Notes: generated from the letters alone by a model not told the origin. DNA of 64,000 nt from Candidatus Acididesulfobacter guangdongensis (GCA_004195045.1 SGBC01000003.1:372001-436000); one strand, 5' to 3'; counted from the first letter of the stretch, positions 1 to 9,965 are shown. Numbers and translations are program-made.

Positions 1-26
1 TAAATTGATAGATATAATCATAAAAT

Positions 27-2594
27 ATGTTAATAAATAATATTTTAAAAAAACAAAACCAATCTGATTCTTTAAATAATTATATCAATCTATTAAGCAT
101 ATTTAAAGATACTGTTGTAGGCATAGACGGTTCATTGACCGTCGGGTTCGCCGTACAGGGATTTGATTATTTTCTCGCAAACGACGGAATAATTAATGAT
201 ACTGCCTATATTAACGACATTTTATTAAATTTATTAAACGAAGATATCTCTCTTCAATGGATATATAAAATATCAGATTCTGACGAAAATTTTATATCAA
301 ATTATATAAATAATTCACATCCGCCGGAAAAATATTTATTTATAAAAGAAAAAAAGATTAAATCCCTGCATACAGAATTGATTAAAAAAATAGATATATT
401 TCTTTTTTGCACAATATCAGGTTTCAAACCTGGCACTGTTAATAATATAAATTTATTTTCAAGATTAGCTCAATTTGCAGCCAATTTATTGACGATTAAA
501 CCAAAAGATGCGCTTAATAAAAACTCCAGAGCCCAGGCAGAGAAGGAGTTTGAGTATATGTTAAAAAAAATGGAAAATGTTGAAAATAATTTAAGTTTTT
601 TTTCTGCAAGGTTAAATATAAAAATAAAAAGAATGTCTAATCAGGAACTGGTTGATTACTTTTACAGCGAACTTAATCCGCAAAGAGCCAGGCATATTGA
701 CGCTCCGTTTTATAACAATATATTAAACGAAGCCACATTCAGAAGTTCTCTGATATTTTCACCTGCAGAAATAAATAAAGAATATTTTTATGTTGACGGC
801 TTTTACTTTAAGTTTATTAATATGCATAAGCTTCCATCGCAGACGGATTCATTCGGCATAGCAAAAATACTTAATTTAGAATCAAACGATGTAAAAAAAT
901 TTTTTCCGTACGATATTCAGGTCTCTTTTAATATCCCAGAGCAGGAAAAAATAATTAATAAAATTCAGTCTGAAAGAAATATCAAAGCAAGTTTGACGGA
1001 TGCAGTCAACGGCGGCTATGTTGACCATAAAGGAACAAACATAACATCCCAGATGGATGAGTTTTTAGCTGAAATATCAAAACTCCAGAAAAAAGCCGTT
1101 AATATATCTTTATGCGCCAGAATAAAATCCAAAAGTTTACGGGAATTAGACTATATGTCTTTGAAAATCCTGCAATCGTTTAAAGATTTTAATTTTATGG
1201 AAGGAATAATAGACAATATGGAGCATCATAATTTATTTTTATCATTTTTTCCGGGGCAGTCTTTTTTTAACAGAAGATTTAAAACTCTGCTTTCTCCCGC
1301 CGCGGCTTCATTTTTTCCGCTGCATAAAGGATTCGGAGGAACTGAAAATTGCTCCATACCGTTAAAAAATAACAGGTCGGAGCCGATTAAGTTAGATTTG
1401 TATAATAACAAATTGCCGTCAAAACATGGCGTTATCTTTGGAAAAACAAGAAGCGGCAAGGGGTTTATGCTGAATGGATTTTTATCTAACTTTTTTTTAT
1501 CAGGCGATAATTATCATATTATCGGGGTTGATATAGGAGGAACATACAGAAAATTTTGCAGGCTCTTTGACGGAGATTATTTTGAAATTGATATGGACGG
1601 CACATACTCTTTAAACCCTTTTCCTCCAAAAAAGTATGTTATTAAATATATTAACGGGGAAGAAATATTTAACCCGGATATCATGGTTTTTTTAATAGGC
1701 ATAATAGGTATCATGGCAGAACCGGACAGAAGCCTGTCGCCGAATGATAAAACTATTATAGCAAGGGCAATACAGGCATCATACGATTATATTAAAGATG
1801 AAAATGACATGCCGATTATTTCCGATATTAATAATGTTTTATTTAATTACAATGAGGCAAGAGATGCCGAAGACAAAAGAAGGGCTATGGAAATGGGCAA
1901 AAACCTTTTTCAATGGACGGATATAAGTTCTCCGTATAGTATTCTGCTAAACAGAAAAGGCGGTCTAAACATAGATAATAAAATAGTTATTTTTGACCTG
2001 CAAAAATTGAAAGGACATGAAGATTTGCAGAAAATAGTCTTTGCCGTAATCAAAAATTTATCTTTCAAAAAGATGTACGACAAAAAGGCCAGGGTATTTT
2101 TCTTTTATGACGAATGCTGGGAATTTATGAATGACCCTAAAATAGCTGAGTTAATTATGCATTTATATAAAACTTCGGCAAAATGGGGATCATTGGTATG
2201 GAGTATAACTCAGGAACCGTCAGATCTTTTAAAGACCGGAAACGCAGGGAAAAGTATAATTGAAAATTCTACCGTTAAAATCTTCTGTCAGCTTGATGCA
2301 GAAGTTTCCCCTGATGATTTAAGGATTTGCGGATTAAGCAAAAAAGAAATTGAAACAGTAAAAAATTTAAAAGTGATTAAAGGGCATTATGCCGAATATT
2401 TTTTAAAGTTTGGAAAAGATGCGGCGGTTATTATGAATAAGCCTGACCCTTTTGAATACTGGCTATACTGTAAATCATCGGAAGATGAAGAACTGGAAAA
2501 TAAAATAGCCGTCAAATATCCGGACAAAACTTTAAGAGAAAGACTTGAAATTTTAGCATTGGAATATCCTAACGGTCCGTACGGTTTAAAATAA
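27..2594 (+). CDS. VirB4/TraC-like type IV secretion ATPase
   Basis: This is an 855-residue AAA-type ATPase of the VirB4/TraC/TrbE family, the inner-membrane motor that energises pilus assembly and substrate transfer in conjugation systems. A P-loop of the form GKTRSGKG sits near residue 475 and a Walker B with acidic pair (FFFYDECWEFM) near 695. An ITQEP segment follows Walker B, as is usual in the family. The length is typical of full VirB4 proteins, and the large N-terminal half is the divergent VirB4 N-domain. It is the first gene of a plus-strand run with VirB5/6/8/10-like genes 18 to 50 bases apart, so it probably belongs to one operon that may begin upstream of the window. Family assignment is firm. 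Whether the system moves DNA or protein is not shown. Confidence 0.88.
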   Translation: MLINNILKKQNQSDSLNNYINLLSIFKDTVVGIDGSLTVGFAVQGFDYFLANDGIINDTAYINDILLNLLNEDISLQWIYKISDSDENFISNYINNSHPPEKYLFIKEKKIKSLHTELIKKIDIFLFCTISGFKPGTVNNINLFSRLAQFAANLLTIKPKDALNKNSRAQAEKEFEYMLKKMENVENNLSFFSARLNIKIKRMSNQELVDYFYSELNPQRARHIDAPFYNNILNEATFRSSLIFSPAEINKEYFYVDGFYFKFINMHKLPSQTDSFGIAKILNLESNDVKKFFPYDIQVSFNIPEQEKIINKIQSERNIKASLTDAVNGGYVDHKGTNITSQMDEFLAEISKLQKKAVNISLCARIKSKSLRELDYMSLKILQSFKDFNFMEGIIDNMEHHNLFLSFFPGQSFFNRRFKTLLSPAAASFFPLHKGFGGTENCSIPLKNNRSEPIKLDLYNNKLPSKHGVIFGKTRSGKGFMLNGFLSNFFLSGDNYHIIGVDIGGTYRKFCRLFDGDYFEIDMDGTYSLNPFPPKKYVIKYINGEEIFNPDIMVFLIGIIGIMAEPDRSLSPNDKTIIARAIQASYDYIKDENDMPIISDINNVLFNYNEARDAEDKRRAMEMGKNLFQWTDISSPYSILLNRKGGLNIDNKIVIFDLQKLKGHEDLQKIVFAVIKNLSFKKMYDKKARVFFFYDECWEFMNDPKIAELIMHLYKTSAKWGSLVWSITQEPSDLLKTGNAGKSIIENSTVKIFCQLDAEVSPDDLRICGLSKKEIETVKNLKVIKGHYAEYFLKFGKDAAVIMNKPDPFEYWLYCKSSEDEELENKIAVKYPDKTLRERLEILALEYPNGPYGLK

Positions 2595-2612
2595 ATTTGG
2601 AGGTATCAATTT

Positions 2613-3767
2613 ATGTTTACAGAGTTCATAAACCATAAGAAAATTTTCAACGGAAATTTTAAAAATTTTAAATTAAATTCTAAAAAAATTATATTATCAG
2701 CCTCCGCTATTATTCTGTCGGGGTATATCTGTGTTCAGACAGCATATGCATTAGGTTTGCCACTGCCTGATATGAATTTAATCACAAGTCAGATTAATTC
2801 AGTTGCTTCAGCTGCCTCAGGGGTGATGACAACAGTCGGAAACGCCGCGTCTTCCGCGCAATCTGCAGGTATGCCGGTTGCAACTCCAGGAATAGGTATA
2901 GGGCAGGCGCTGCAATCATTTGAATCGCTTACGGCTGCAGAATCTGAAATGCAGGAAGCAGAGCAGAATATCATTATAAATTATGATAAATTAACGCATA
3001 TTACAGACTCCGTTCAAAACACTATTAATAATTTAAATAGCTTAAACAGTCAAATTAAAAGCGCATTTAGCCGGATACCTCAGGGATTAACATCAAATGA
3101 CGTTTCGGTTAATACTGAACCAGCCGCTTCAATAGAAGATAATATCAATTCAGAAAATAGCGCGTTTAATTCATTACAGAACACTTCTTACGGCGGCATA
3201 CAGCAAATAGTTTCTGGAGAATCCCAGAGCAAAGAAGACTTAGCCGGAAAAGCTCAGAGCCTCGCAAATTCATTAATATTAAATTCTAACGGCATAACCG
3301 CTGCAGTACCCGTTAATTCTATAAATTATAATTGTCAGCCGGATTTAACGGATAGCGGAAGCACTTCCGGCAGTTCTAATGACGGCGCAGCTGAGGCTCA
3401 AAATTGTATGGATTATGTAAACGGGTTTGAAAGTAATGTCGCCGCGTCAGATATTTATAATGCCGGTATATCATCCGCAAGAGCGCACAAAGCCGAATTG
3501 GAAGGGAGTGCATTTGAAAACGAAATTGCAGGAGGTGCTCTGGGAAATAGCAGCAATTACTACACTTATCAGAGTTCAGTGCTGACATTAATAGCTGAGG
3601 AAAATGCGGCTGATTTGAAAAATATGGGGTATATTGAAAGTCAGCTTAAGCAGCTTGAATTGTCTAAATCCGCCTCGGAAATAAAAAAAGAGCACATTGG
3701 CGCTTCACTTATGGAACAGAATAGCAATAATCCGAATTTAAATTTTTACGATAACACTACATTATAA
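2613..3767 (+). CDS. Secreted coiled-coil protein in the VirB5/TrbJ position of the T4SS cluster
   Basis: This 384-residue protein has a basic N-terminus and a hydrophobic signal-like segment (about residues 27-46) ending near ALG. Its mature part is rich in Ala, Ser, Asn and Gln, with heptad-like helices. It starts 18 bases after the VirB4 stop behind a good GGAGG ribosome site. In P-type conjugation systems a gene between the VirB4 ATPase and the polytopic VirB6/TrbL protein often encodes VirB5/TrbJ, a periplasmic helical protein at the pilus tip or channel. The fold, secretion signal and position fit that role. I see no decisive motif, so the name rests on context. A C-rich loop (NCQPDL and QNCMDYV) could form a disulfide. 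Confidence 0.55.
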   Translation: MFTEFINHKKIFNGNFKNFKLNSKKIILSASAIILSGYICVQTAYALGLPLPDMNLITSQINSVASAASGVMTTVGNAASSAQSAGMPVATPGIGIGQALQSFESLTAAESEMQEAEQNIIINYDKLTHITDSVQNTINNLNSLNSQIKSAFSRIPQGLTSNDVSVNTEPAASIEDNINSENSAFNSLQNTSYGGIQQIVSGESQSKEDLAGKAQSLANSLILNSNGITAAVPVNSINYNCQPDLTDSGSTSGSSNDGAAEAQNCMDYVNGFESNVAASDIYNAGISSARAHKAELEGSAFENEIAGGALGNSSNYYTYQSSVLTLIAEENAADLKNMGYIESQLKQLELSKSASEIKKEHIGASLMEQNSNNPNLNFYDNTTL

Positions 3768-3821
3768 AACATTAAAACATTAAAACGTTAAAACTCTAAA
3801 CAATAAATATCAAAGAATATT

Positions 3822-4952
3822 ATGATAAAAAAATATATCTTAATTTTCATGCTAACCTCCGTATGTTTTTTAACGGCAGAATTTTTAAATACCGGAAGCG
3901 CAATGGCTTTGACAGCCGGCGGCAGTTCAGGAACAAGCTCTGTTTCTAACTCCGGTTCTAATTTAAATAGCGCTAAATTGAATTCGTCATCGCTGTCCAT
4001 TTCAAAATTAAACAACGGGGAAGATTTGACTATTCTGTCGATAGATTCAATTCCCGATGCATTGAATAAAAACTCTAGCCTGGTGCAGCTGACGACTTAT
4101 CTGTTTTATTTTTTATTTGCTTCCGGTATTGTATTTTCTTTATGGGAATCTTACAAATTGGAATTAACAGGACAATCTGCAAATTATTATGGTCTATTCC
4201 TTAAAACCGTCTTAATAGCAATTGGTTTTTTATCATGGAAATCAGCAGGTTTATCAAATTTTGCCCAGGATATTTTATCGTTAGCCGATAAAATTCAGCT
4301 TTATATCATTAAGCTAAATATATACAGTATAGGTCAGAATGTATCGCAGATAAATTCGTCAATAGTTAAAAGTCTTCATTCGGTATCGCTGCCTACAATA
4401 TCATCAAACGGAACGGCTTCCGTGCAAAAAGGATGGAATCTTAATCCGGTGTCGTGGTTTGCCGGCGCTCTGCATGCACTGACAGGCGCGGTTTTAATGG
4501 GAATATTCTGGTTTATTTTTAATATCTTATACGTGGGAATTCAGCTTTTTATGGCGTTAATACAGCTTGTTATACTAGGATTATTGTTTTCAATATTTCC
4601 GATAATTATAGGATTTGAAACAATCCCTTATACTAAAGGAGTTTTTTCGAAATGGCTGAAACTCTTTGTTGAAATTTCATTCTGGGGTGTGATGACCGGT
4701 CTTGAGCAATTAATTTTTTTTACTATGTTAGGAAAAATAATGTCCGCAAATATGCAATCGACAGGAACAGGATTAGGTCAAATATTAGGGCTATTCACTT
4801 TTGCGGAAGATATTGTTATTTTTGTGGTAATGATATCAATTTCAGTTTCAGTACCATTTTTAATAGGAAAGATTTTTGACGGATTAGGCGACAGATATCA
4901 TTCCAGCATAAAACAAACTATAACAGCGGCAGGTAAAGCAATTGCATCTTGA
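3822..4952 (+). CDS. VirB6/TrbL-like polytopic membrane protein
   Basis: This 376-residue protein has a cleavable-looking N-terminal signal, a Ser/Asn-rich stretch, and then at least five or six strongly hydrophobic segments between residues 90 and 360. It matches the VirB6/TrbL channel component of type IV secretion systems in size, topology and place: after VirB4 and VirB5-like genes and before VirB8. The tandem hydrophobic block at residues 215-265 ends in FPIIIGFETIP, similar to the central conserved region of TrbL/VirB6 proteins. The start is an ATG with a poor ribosome site. Its 3' end overlaps the next gene by 11 bases, indicating translational coupling. Confidence 0.7.
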   Translation: MIKKYILIFMLTSVCFLTAEFLNTGSAMALTAGGSSGTSSVSNSGSNLNSAKLNSSSLSISKLNNGEDLTILSIDSIPDALNKNSSLVQLTTYLFYFLFASGIVFSLWESYKLELTGQSANYYGLFLKTVLIAIGFLSWKSAGLSNFAQDILSLADKIQLYIIKLNIYSIGQNVSQINSSIVKSLHSVSLPTISSNGTASVQKGWNLNPVSWFAGALHALTGAVLMGIFWFIFNILYVGIQLFMALIQLVILGLLFSIFPIIIGFETIPYTKGVFSKWLKLFVEISFWGVMTGLEQLIFFTMLGKIMSANMQSTGTGLGQILGLFTFAEDIVIFVVMISISVSVPFLIGKIFDGLGDRYHSSIKQTITAAGKAIAS

Positions 4953-5589
4953 TAACAAAAAAAATGAAAATAGATTCTTTTATGAAATATGGGGCGACCT
5001 TAATGCCCAGAATAATACTTTAAAAATTGTAATAGTATTGATGACTATCATTACTTCCATTGCTCTTTTTACTGCTTATTTTACTTATAAAATCAACAGA
5101 GTTCCGGTTGTTATAAGGGTTTCTGAAGCAGGCAGCGCAAAGATATTAAGAGATTTGCCTTTTAATAACAGGGTCGGCATGGGCGAAACAGTCTATTTTT
5201 CAAAAACTTTTATAAGGGAATTTACCGGATTTAATTCTATAACTATTAAAACGCAGCTTTCAAGAGCATTAAATAAAATGAGCAAATCTTATGGAGAAAA
5301 TACGCTAAAGATGATTATAAGAGAAAAGTTTATACAAAAAATGGAAAAGGCTAATATTTCTTCCGTGATTAAATATAAGAAAATTAAACTCACAAGACAG
5401 ACGGTGAATCATGATGAATTAAAACTTTACATAATAAGAACGGTAATATCTAATTCAAATTCAAATATTGAAAGCAGCGCCGCTTACGAAGATAAGTTAA
5501 TATTAAAAAGAGTAAAAAGAAGCATTCAATATCCTTTCGGTTTGGAAGTAGTATATTTTAACACGTTAAAATTAGGCGGGGCTGAGTAG
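4942..5589 (+). CDS. VirB8/TraE-like inner-membrane T4SS component
   Basis: This 215-residue bitopic protein has a short cytoplasmic N-terminus, one transmembrane helix at residues 30-50, and a periplasmic domain of about 160 residues. The layout and size match VirB8/TrbF/TraE, the assembly factor that bridges the inner membrane ring and the core complex. The start is a TTG inside the end of the preceding VirB6-like gene (11-base overlap), which suggests coupled synthesis. The VirB10-like gene follows 7 bases later. I assign it by topology and gene order more than by motif. A TraE-type protein of the F system is the nearest alternative. Confidence 0.68.
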   Translation: MHLDNKKNENRFFYEIWGDLNAQNNTLKIVIVLMTIITSIALFTAYFTYKINRVPVVIRVSEAGSAKILRDLPFNNRVGMGETVYFSKTFIREFTGFNSITIKTQLSRALNKMSKSYGENTLKMIIREKFIQKMEKANISSVIKYKKIKLTRQTVNHDELKLYIIRTVISNSNSNIESSAAYEDKLILKRVKRSIQYPFGLEVVYFNTLKLGGAE

Positions 5590-5596
5590 TAATAAA

Positions 5597-7060
5597 ATGG
5601 ATGATGAATTAGATAACCCTCATATTATCTCCGAGGAACAGCTAAATTATGAAGAGCAGCTGAATAGAACAAATAAGGAATGCGGCGATAACTGTAATGA
5701 CAGCTGCAATGATGGCAATTACGGCGACAATTACAATAGTAATTGCGATGAGCATAATTACGACGATAATGATAATAATGATATCAATGCCGCACGCAGC
5801 ATATCCTCAGCCTCAGATCGCGTTTCGGCAGCAGAAGATGAAGATACGGCAGCAGATAATAATAAACATATATCATTAAATGCAGCACAGGAAAGTTCAA
5901 CAGCTGAAGATATGACAGCAGGCAGTAATATATATAATTCTACACCGGATTTAAAAAATAAAAGAGGTAAATTTACATTTTTAAAATCATTTAACGGATT
6001 AATAATTATATCAGGAATAATTATAGCGCTTTTTATTATGTTTAAGTTTTTATATTTTAACGGGTCTGAACAGAAACATAATAATAAAACAGAAAAAGCA
6101 ATCGGATATAAAAATAAAATTATCAATTATAAAAAAAGATTTTCTCCGCGTATTTTTAATTACGGTTCTAGCAATAAAACAGACAAACCGGCTGAACATA
6201 ACGGAAAATTGAGTAAAAAATTTTATAGAGAAATGGAAATGTTAAAAAAATTGAAAAATAATGAACATCGGCGGAATAAAAACAGAACAGTCAAAAAAAA
6301 TTTATTGCCTATAAATAAAAAAATAGTTGTTTTTATTAAACAAAGTTATGAAAAATTAATTTTGAACAGCGAAAGAGGATTAAAAAACAATACACGGTTT
6401 AAAAATAATATAATGACCGGCGGTTTTAACCTTTATCAAAAAAAAGGCGAAAAAGGAATTAATTATAAAAATGTCCTAAATAATTCGATAAAAGCGGCGA
6501 TACCCATAGGAACAGTCGTCAACGCGTATATAAAATATAAGATATTTTCCTATAACACAGAGGTTCCGGTAATAGCAATTTTATCAAACACATATTATTA
6601 CAAAAATAAACAATTTTTAAAAAAAGGCGATAAATTTTTCGGAATGGTCAGCATAAAACATTCTATAAACAGACTCAATATACATTTTAACAGAATAATC
6701 AAAACCGATGGTTCATCTCTGAATATTAACGCTATAGCTATGATGCCTAACGGCTCGGGAGGCGTAAAGGGGAATGTTCATCGTCATTATGCAGCAAATG
6801 CGCTGACATCGTTAGCTCAGGGTGTAGTAGGCGCAGCAGCAATGTTTGCAGGGGGAGGCTCTGCCGTAAATTCTTCTAATCCTTATACTTTTCAAAACCA
6901 GATAAGACAAAATGTTGCGCAGAATGAATTAAATCAGGCTCAAAACGGGTTAGATTCAATGGCGTCATCAGCGCAGCAGACAACGATTACTTTACCTGAA
7001 GGAACACCGATAAAAATTATATTTTTGAGGGCAGTGCATATCAATCAATTAATTAATTAA
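5597..7060 (+). CDS. VirB10/TrbI-like T4SS core protein
   Basis: This 487-residue protein has an acidic, Asn-rich cytoplasmic N-terminus (about residues 1-125), a single transmembrane helix at about 133-153, a basic linker, and a C-terminal beta domain (about 300-487). The C-terminal domain shows the VirB10/TrbI layout: IPIGTVVNAYIKYKIFS, a strand pair, a GDKFFG turn, an Ala/Gly-rich insertion (the antenna helices of VirB10) and a closing LPEGTPIKIIFLRAV. VirB10 spans the envelope and senses ATP use by VirB4/VirD4. The N-terminal 60 residues are almost entirely Asn, Asp, Cys and Tyr, an unusual cysteine-bearing low-complexity leader. Confidence 0.75.
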   Translation: MDDELDNPHIISEEQLNYEEQLNRTNKECGDNCNDSCNDGNYGDNYNSNCDEHNYDDNDNNDINAARSISSASDRVSAAEDEDTAADNNKHISLNAAQESSTAEDMTAGSNIYNSTPDLKNKRGKFTFLKSFNGLIIISGIIIALFIMFKFLYFNGSEQKHNNKTEKAIGYKNKIINYKKRFSPRIFNYGSSNKTDKPAEHNGKLSKKFYREMEMLKKLKNNEHRRNKNRTVKKNLLPINKKIVVFIKQSYEKLILNSERGLKNNTRFKNNIMTGGFNLYQKKGEKGINYKNVLNNSIKAAIPIGTVVNAYIKYKIFSYNTEVPVIAILSNTYYYKNKQFLKKGDKFFGMVSIKHSINRLNIHFNRIIKTDGSSLNINAIAMMPNGSGGVKGNVHRHYAANALTSLAQGVVGAAAMFAGGGSAVNSSNPYTFQNQIRQNVAQNELNQAQNGLDSMASSAQQTTITLPEGTPIKIIFLRAVHINQLIN

Positions 7061-7097
7061 TTAATTATTAATTTATCATTTTTTAAATAAAACTGCT

Positions 7098-8006
7098 ATG
7101 AACGGATTTTTAAATTCAGATATTAACAGTGATATTAGTGATATTAACAGTGCAAGGGAAAGAATAATTTCTATAATAGGAAATCTTGATGCATATTTTT
7201 TTGAACGATATGAACTTATAGAAGCTATTTTAATTTCAATTATCGCCAAACAGCATATGATTCTTATAGGCGAACCCGGGCTTGCTAAGACTGCAATATT
7301 AAAAGGTTTAATAAAACATATAAAAGGAATGAAATTGTTTGATTATCAAATGACCCCGCATACGGAAATAAATGATTTATTGTCTGATAATCCGTTAAAT
7401 AAAGGCAATGGTATAGATAAATGTGAAATTGTGCTTATAGACGAATTTTTCAAGGGCAAAACTTCAACGCTTAATTCGCTATTATCAATAATGAACGAAA
7501 GAATATTATATAACCCGGAACCTGCAAATATACCGCTTATCAGTTTATTTGCAACTTCTAATGAAAAGCCCGACAGGACTGTTTCTTCTAATTTATTGCC
7601 TTTATATGACAGATTTTTATTAAGAAAAGAAGTGCTGCCGATAGCAGGCGAAGATAATTTTAAAAATCTGCTGAAACTCGGCGAAGAATATTCACCTAAT
7701 AATATAAATTTAACATTGGAGGAACTGAAAAAAATAATCATAGCTTCACGGAAAATAAATATAGAGGAACATATTTATAATTTAATTTTCAGCATCAGGG
7801 AAGAATTAAAAAACAGACAGGTAATAGTTTCCGACCGGAGATGGCGCGATACGGTGAAAATTATAAAAGCAAAAGCGCTGCTTGAAGATAGATTGTATGC
7901 TTCTGAAAATGATATAAGAGCCATAGAGTCGTCTATGTGGACATACTATTCGGATATAAGAACGGTTAAAAGCATAATTAATAAGCATCTGTACGCTTTC
8001 GCGTAA
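7098..8006 (+). CDS. MoxR/RavA-type AAA+ ATPase inside the T4SS operon
   Basis: This 302-residue AAA+ protein of the MoxR family, closest in pattern to RavA, has Walker A GEPGLAKT near residue 60 and Walker B IVLIDEFF near 115. It also has sensor 1 (ATSNEKPD), the DRFLLR arginine-finger region, and the VSDRRWRD motif of the C-terminal lid. MoxR proteins act as chaperone-like remodelers, usually with a VWA-domain partner. No VWA gene is adjacent. The gene lies between VirB10- and VirD4-like genes with gaps of 37 and 6 bases, so it is almost certainly co-expressed with the secretion genes. That slot is often occupied by the VirB11 ATPase, which is absent here. Confidence 0.85.
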   Translation: MNGFLNSDINSDISDINSARERIISIIGNLDAYFFERYELIEAILISIIAKQHMILIGEPGLAKTAILKGLIKHIKGMKLFDYQMTPHTEINDLLSDNPLNKGNGIDKCEIVLIDEFFKGKTSTLNSLLSIMNERILYNPEPANIPLISLFATSNEKPDRTVSSNLLPLYDRFLLRKEVLPIAGEDNFKNLLKLGEEYSPNNINLTLEELKKIIIASRKINIEEHIYNLIFSIREELKNRQVIVSDRRWRDTVKIIKAKALLEDRLYASENDIRAIESSMWTYYSDIRTVKSIINKHLYAFA

Positions 8007-8012
8007 AACTAA

Positions 8013-9797
8013 ATGAATAAAAATAAAATTTTGGCATTCAAACTTATTATTTCATTTTTTATATTTGTCATAGAAATTTCTTATTTGTTTGTCTTCTCAG
8101 GTTTTTTTTCTAATAAAAATTTAAATTATTATTTCTATTATTTTAACGACGTAAAATTAGTCTTAATATTTTTGCCTTTGACCATGTGGTTTTTTTCAGC
8201 TTATTCGCTTTCAAGCATAATCTACAACAAATATATTTATTTAAAACCGGCAAAAAAGAAAAAAATAAAAAAAGCTGCGCAGAATAACAATATATATTTA
8301 TGGCCTGTTAAAGAAAATGAATTTAAATTAGTAATCGGCGAGATACATAATAAAGACGGGAGCAGAAAAGAAAAATACGACTGGCTGACGCTAAACGAAG
8401 ACGGGTTATATACAGGACTTATAATAATCGGTTCAACAGGTACCGGCAAAACCAGTTCATGCGCATATCCATTTTTAGACCAGCTGCTGAATTGCAACAA
8501 AAATGAAGAAGATAAAAGGATAGGCGCGTTAATTCTGGATGTTAAAGGCGATTTCTGGAAAACCGCAACAGATATAATAAAAAATTACGGGAGGTCTTCC
8601 GATACAATTATTATAGAACCTGGTTCTGGATATTTCTACAATCCGATACATTATCCAAATTTGGATGTTTCTATAATTGCGGAAAGATTATATTCGGTTT
8701 TAGAAAATTTAAATTCTAACGACGGGAGACAGGATAGTTTCTGGAAAGACAAATCTATTAATTTATTAGCCAGTGCAATAGGGCTTTTAAGAATAACCTT
8801 TAAATATGTGACGCTTGATGCCGTTTATGAAATTATATCCGACGAGGAAAAACTGCTTAATATTATTAATTATTCAAAAAAATTAATTGATTTAAAAAAA
8901 ATAAATGAATCCGACGAAGGCAACCTGCTCATGTATATAGATTATTTTTCAGGCAGCGATTATAAAAATCTTGATGAAAGAACTAAAGGGATAATAAAAA
9001 GCGAATCGTTAAGAGTCTGTTCAGATTTTATAAAACCGTTATATAAGAAAACATTCTGCGCCCCTGAAAAAGATTTGAATTTTCCGGGTTTTCAAGAAGT
9101 AATAAATAAAGGCAAAATAATTATTCTGAGGATGCCGGAATCTCAATACGGATTGACCGGACGCGCTATAGGAATTATGCTCAAGCTTGATTATTTCAGA
9201 ACTGTTCTTAACAGGGTATATAATGCCGTAATAAATAATAAGATTAATACGGCAAGACCGGTGCTTTTTCTCTGCGACGAATATCAGAACTATGTGACAT
9301 CTGGAGACATTGAATCCGACGGCGAATTTTTCGCGAGATGCAGACAATCTAAAGCCATTAATATAATGCTAACGCAAAGTTACAGTTCATTAAAATTAAA
9401 ACTTGGCTCTGAAGAGAAGCTTAATTCGCTTATAGGAAATATCAGGTCTTCCGTTTGGCTTTCTTTGAGCGATGATTATTCAAGAGAAAAAGCTTCAAAA
9501 ATATGCGATAAAGAATTTAAAGCAAAAATTACCGAAAATATAACAGAACAGGACGACAGCGCCAGATTTAACTCTTATATAGGCGGTTTATTGTCCGATG
9601 ATAATACGCTATCGCAGGGTACAAGCAAAACAATGGAAAAAATGCCGGCATTTGATACCGATGACTTTGCAAATCTTAAACTTAATCAGGCAATATACAG
9701 AATTTATTCCGATAAAGGCATTAAAGGACCCGGCGTAGCATATCTTCATCCTTATTATTATTCTAAATACAAAGGGTATTTTGATAAAAATCGCTAA
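8013..9797 (+). CDS. VirD4/TraG/TraD-like type IV coupling protein
   Basis: This 594-residue protein has two N-terminal transmembrane helices (about residues 8-30 and 48-66) followed by a RecA-like ATPase domain. Walker A is GSTGTGKTSS near residue 140 and Walker B is LFLCDEYQNY near 418. The ARCRQSKAINIMLTQS segment after Walker B matches the TraD/VirD4 coupling proteins that deliver relaxosome DNA or effector proteins to the secretion channel. It begins 6 bases after the MoxR-like gene. The presence of a coupling protein favours a real conjugative or effector-exporting system over a pilus-only one. Confidence 0.85.
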   Translation: MNKNKILAFKLIISFFIFVIEISYLFVFSGFFSNKNLNYYFYYFNDVKLVLIFLPLTMWFFSAYSLSSIIYNKYIYLKPAKKKKIKKAAQNNNIYLWPVKENEFKLVIGEIHNKDGSRKEKYDWLTLNEDGLYTGLIIIGSTGTGKTSSCAYPFLDQLLNCNKNEEDKRIGALILDVKGDFWKTATDIIKNYGRSSDTIIIEPGSGYFYNPIHYPNLDVSIIAERLYSVLENLNSNDGRQDSFWKDKSINLLASAIGLLRITFKYVTLDAVYEIISDEEKLLNIINYSKKLIDLKKINESDEGNLLMYIDYFSGSDYKNLDERTKGIIKSESLRVCSDFIKPLYKKTFCAPEKDLNFPGFQEVINKGKIIILRMPESQYGLTGRAIGIMLKLDYFRTVLNRVYNAVINNKINTARPVLFLCDEYQNYVTSGDIESDGEFFARCRQSKAINIMLTQSYSSLKLKLGSEEKLNSLIGNIRSSVWLSLSDDYSREKASKICDKEFKAKITENITEQDDSARFNSYIGGLLSDDNTLSQGTSKTMEKMPAFDTDDFANLKLNQAIYRIYSDKGIKGPGVAYLHPYYYSKYKGYFDKNR

Positions 9798-9829
9798 TAT
9801 TAATGACATAAACATATGAATCGGCTTAT

Positions 9830-9965
9830 TAACCCGACTTCATCATAATTACCGGCAGCATCGGCAGCATATTGATATTATACTATATTTATGGCGGCAA
9901 TAAAAACGTTTATAGAGATTACAAAATAAAAAATAAAATGTAATAATATCAATGAGTTATAATTT
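9830..9965. repeat. Interspersed repeat, copy A (~120 bp)
   Basis: This segment after the coupling-protein gene resembles 50778-50896. Shared blocks occur in the same order: ACTTCA.CATAATTA, GCA.CA, CTATATTTATGG.G, then a GTTTATAGAGATTA / GTCTATGGAGACTA pair, an A-rich run and GTTATAATT. Most substitutions are transitions. Copy A carries a few extra bases in the middle. It lies in the 276-base gap before the duplicated gene start at 10021. I see no gene in it. Confidence 0.6.
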
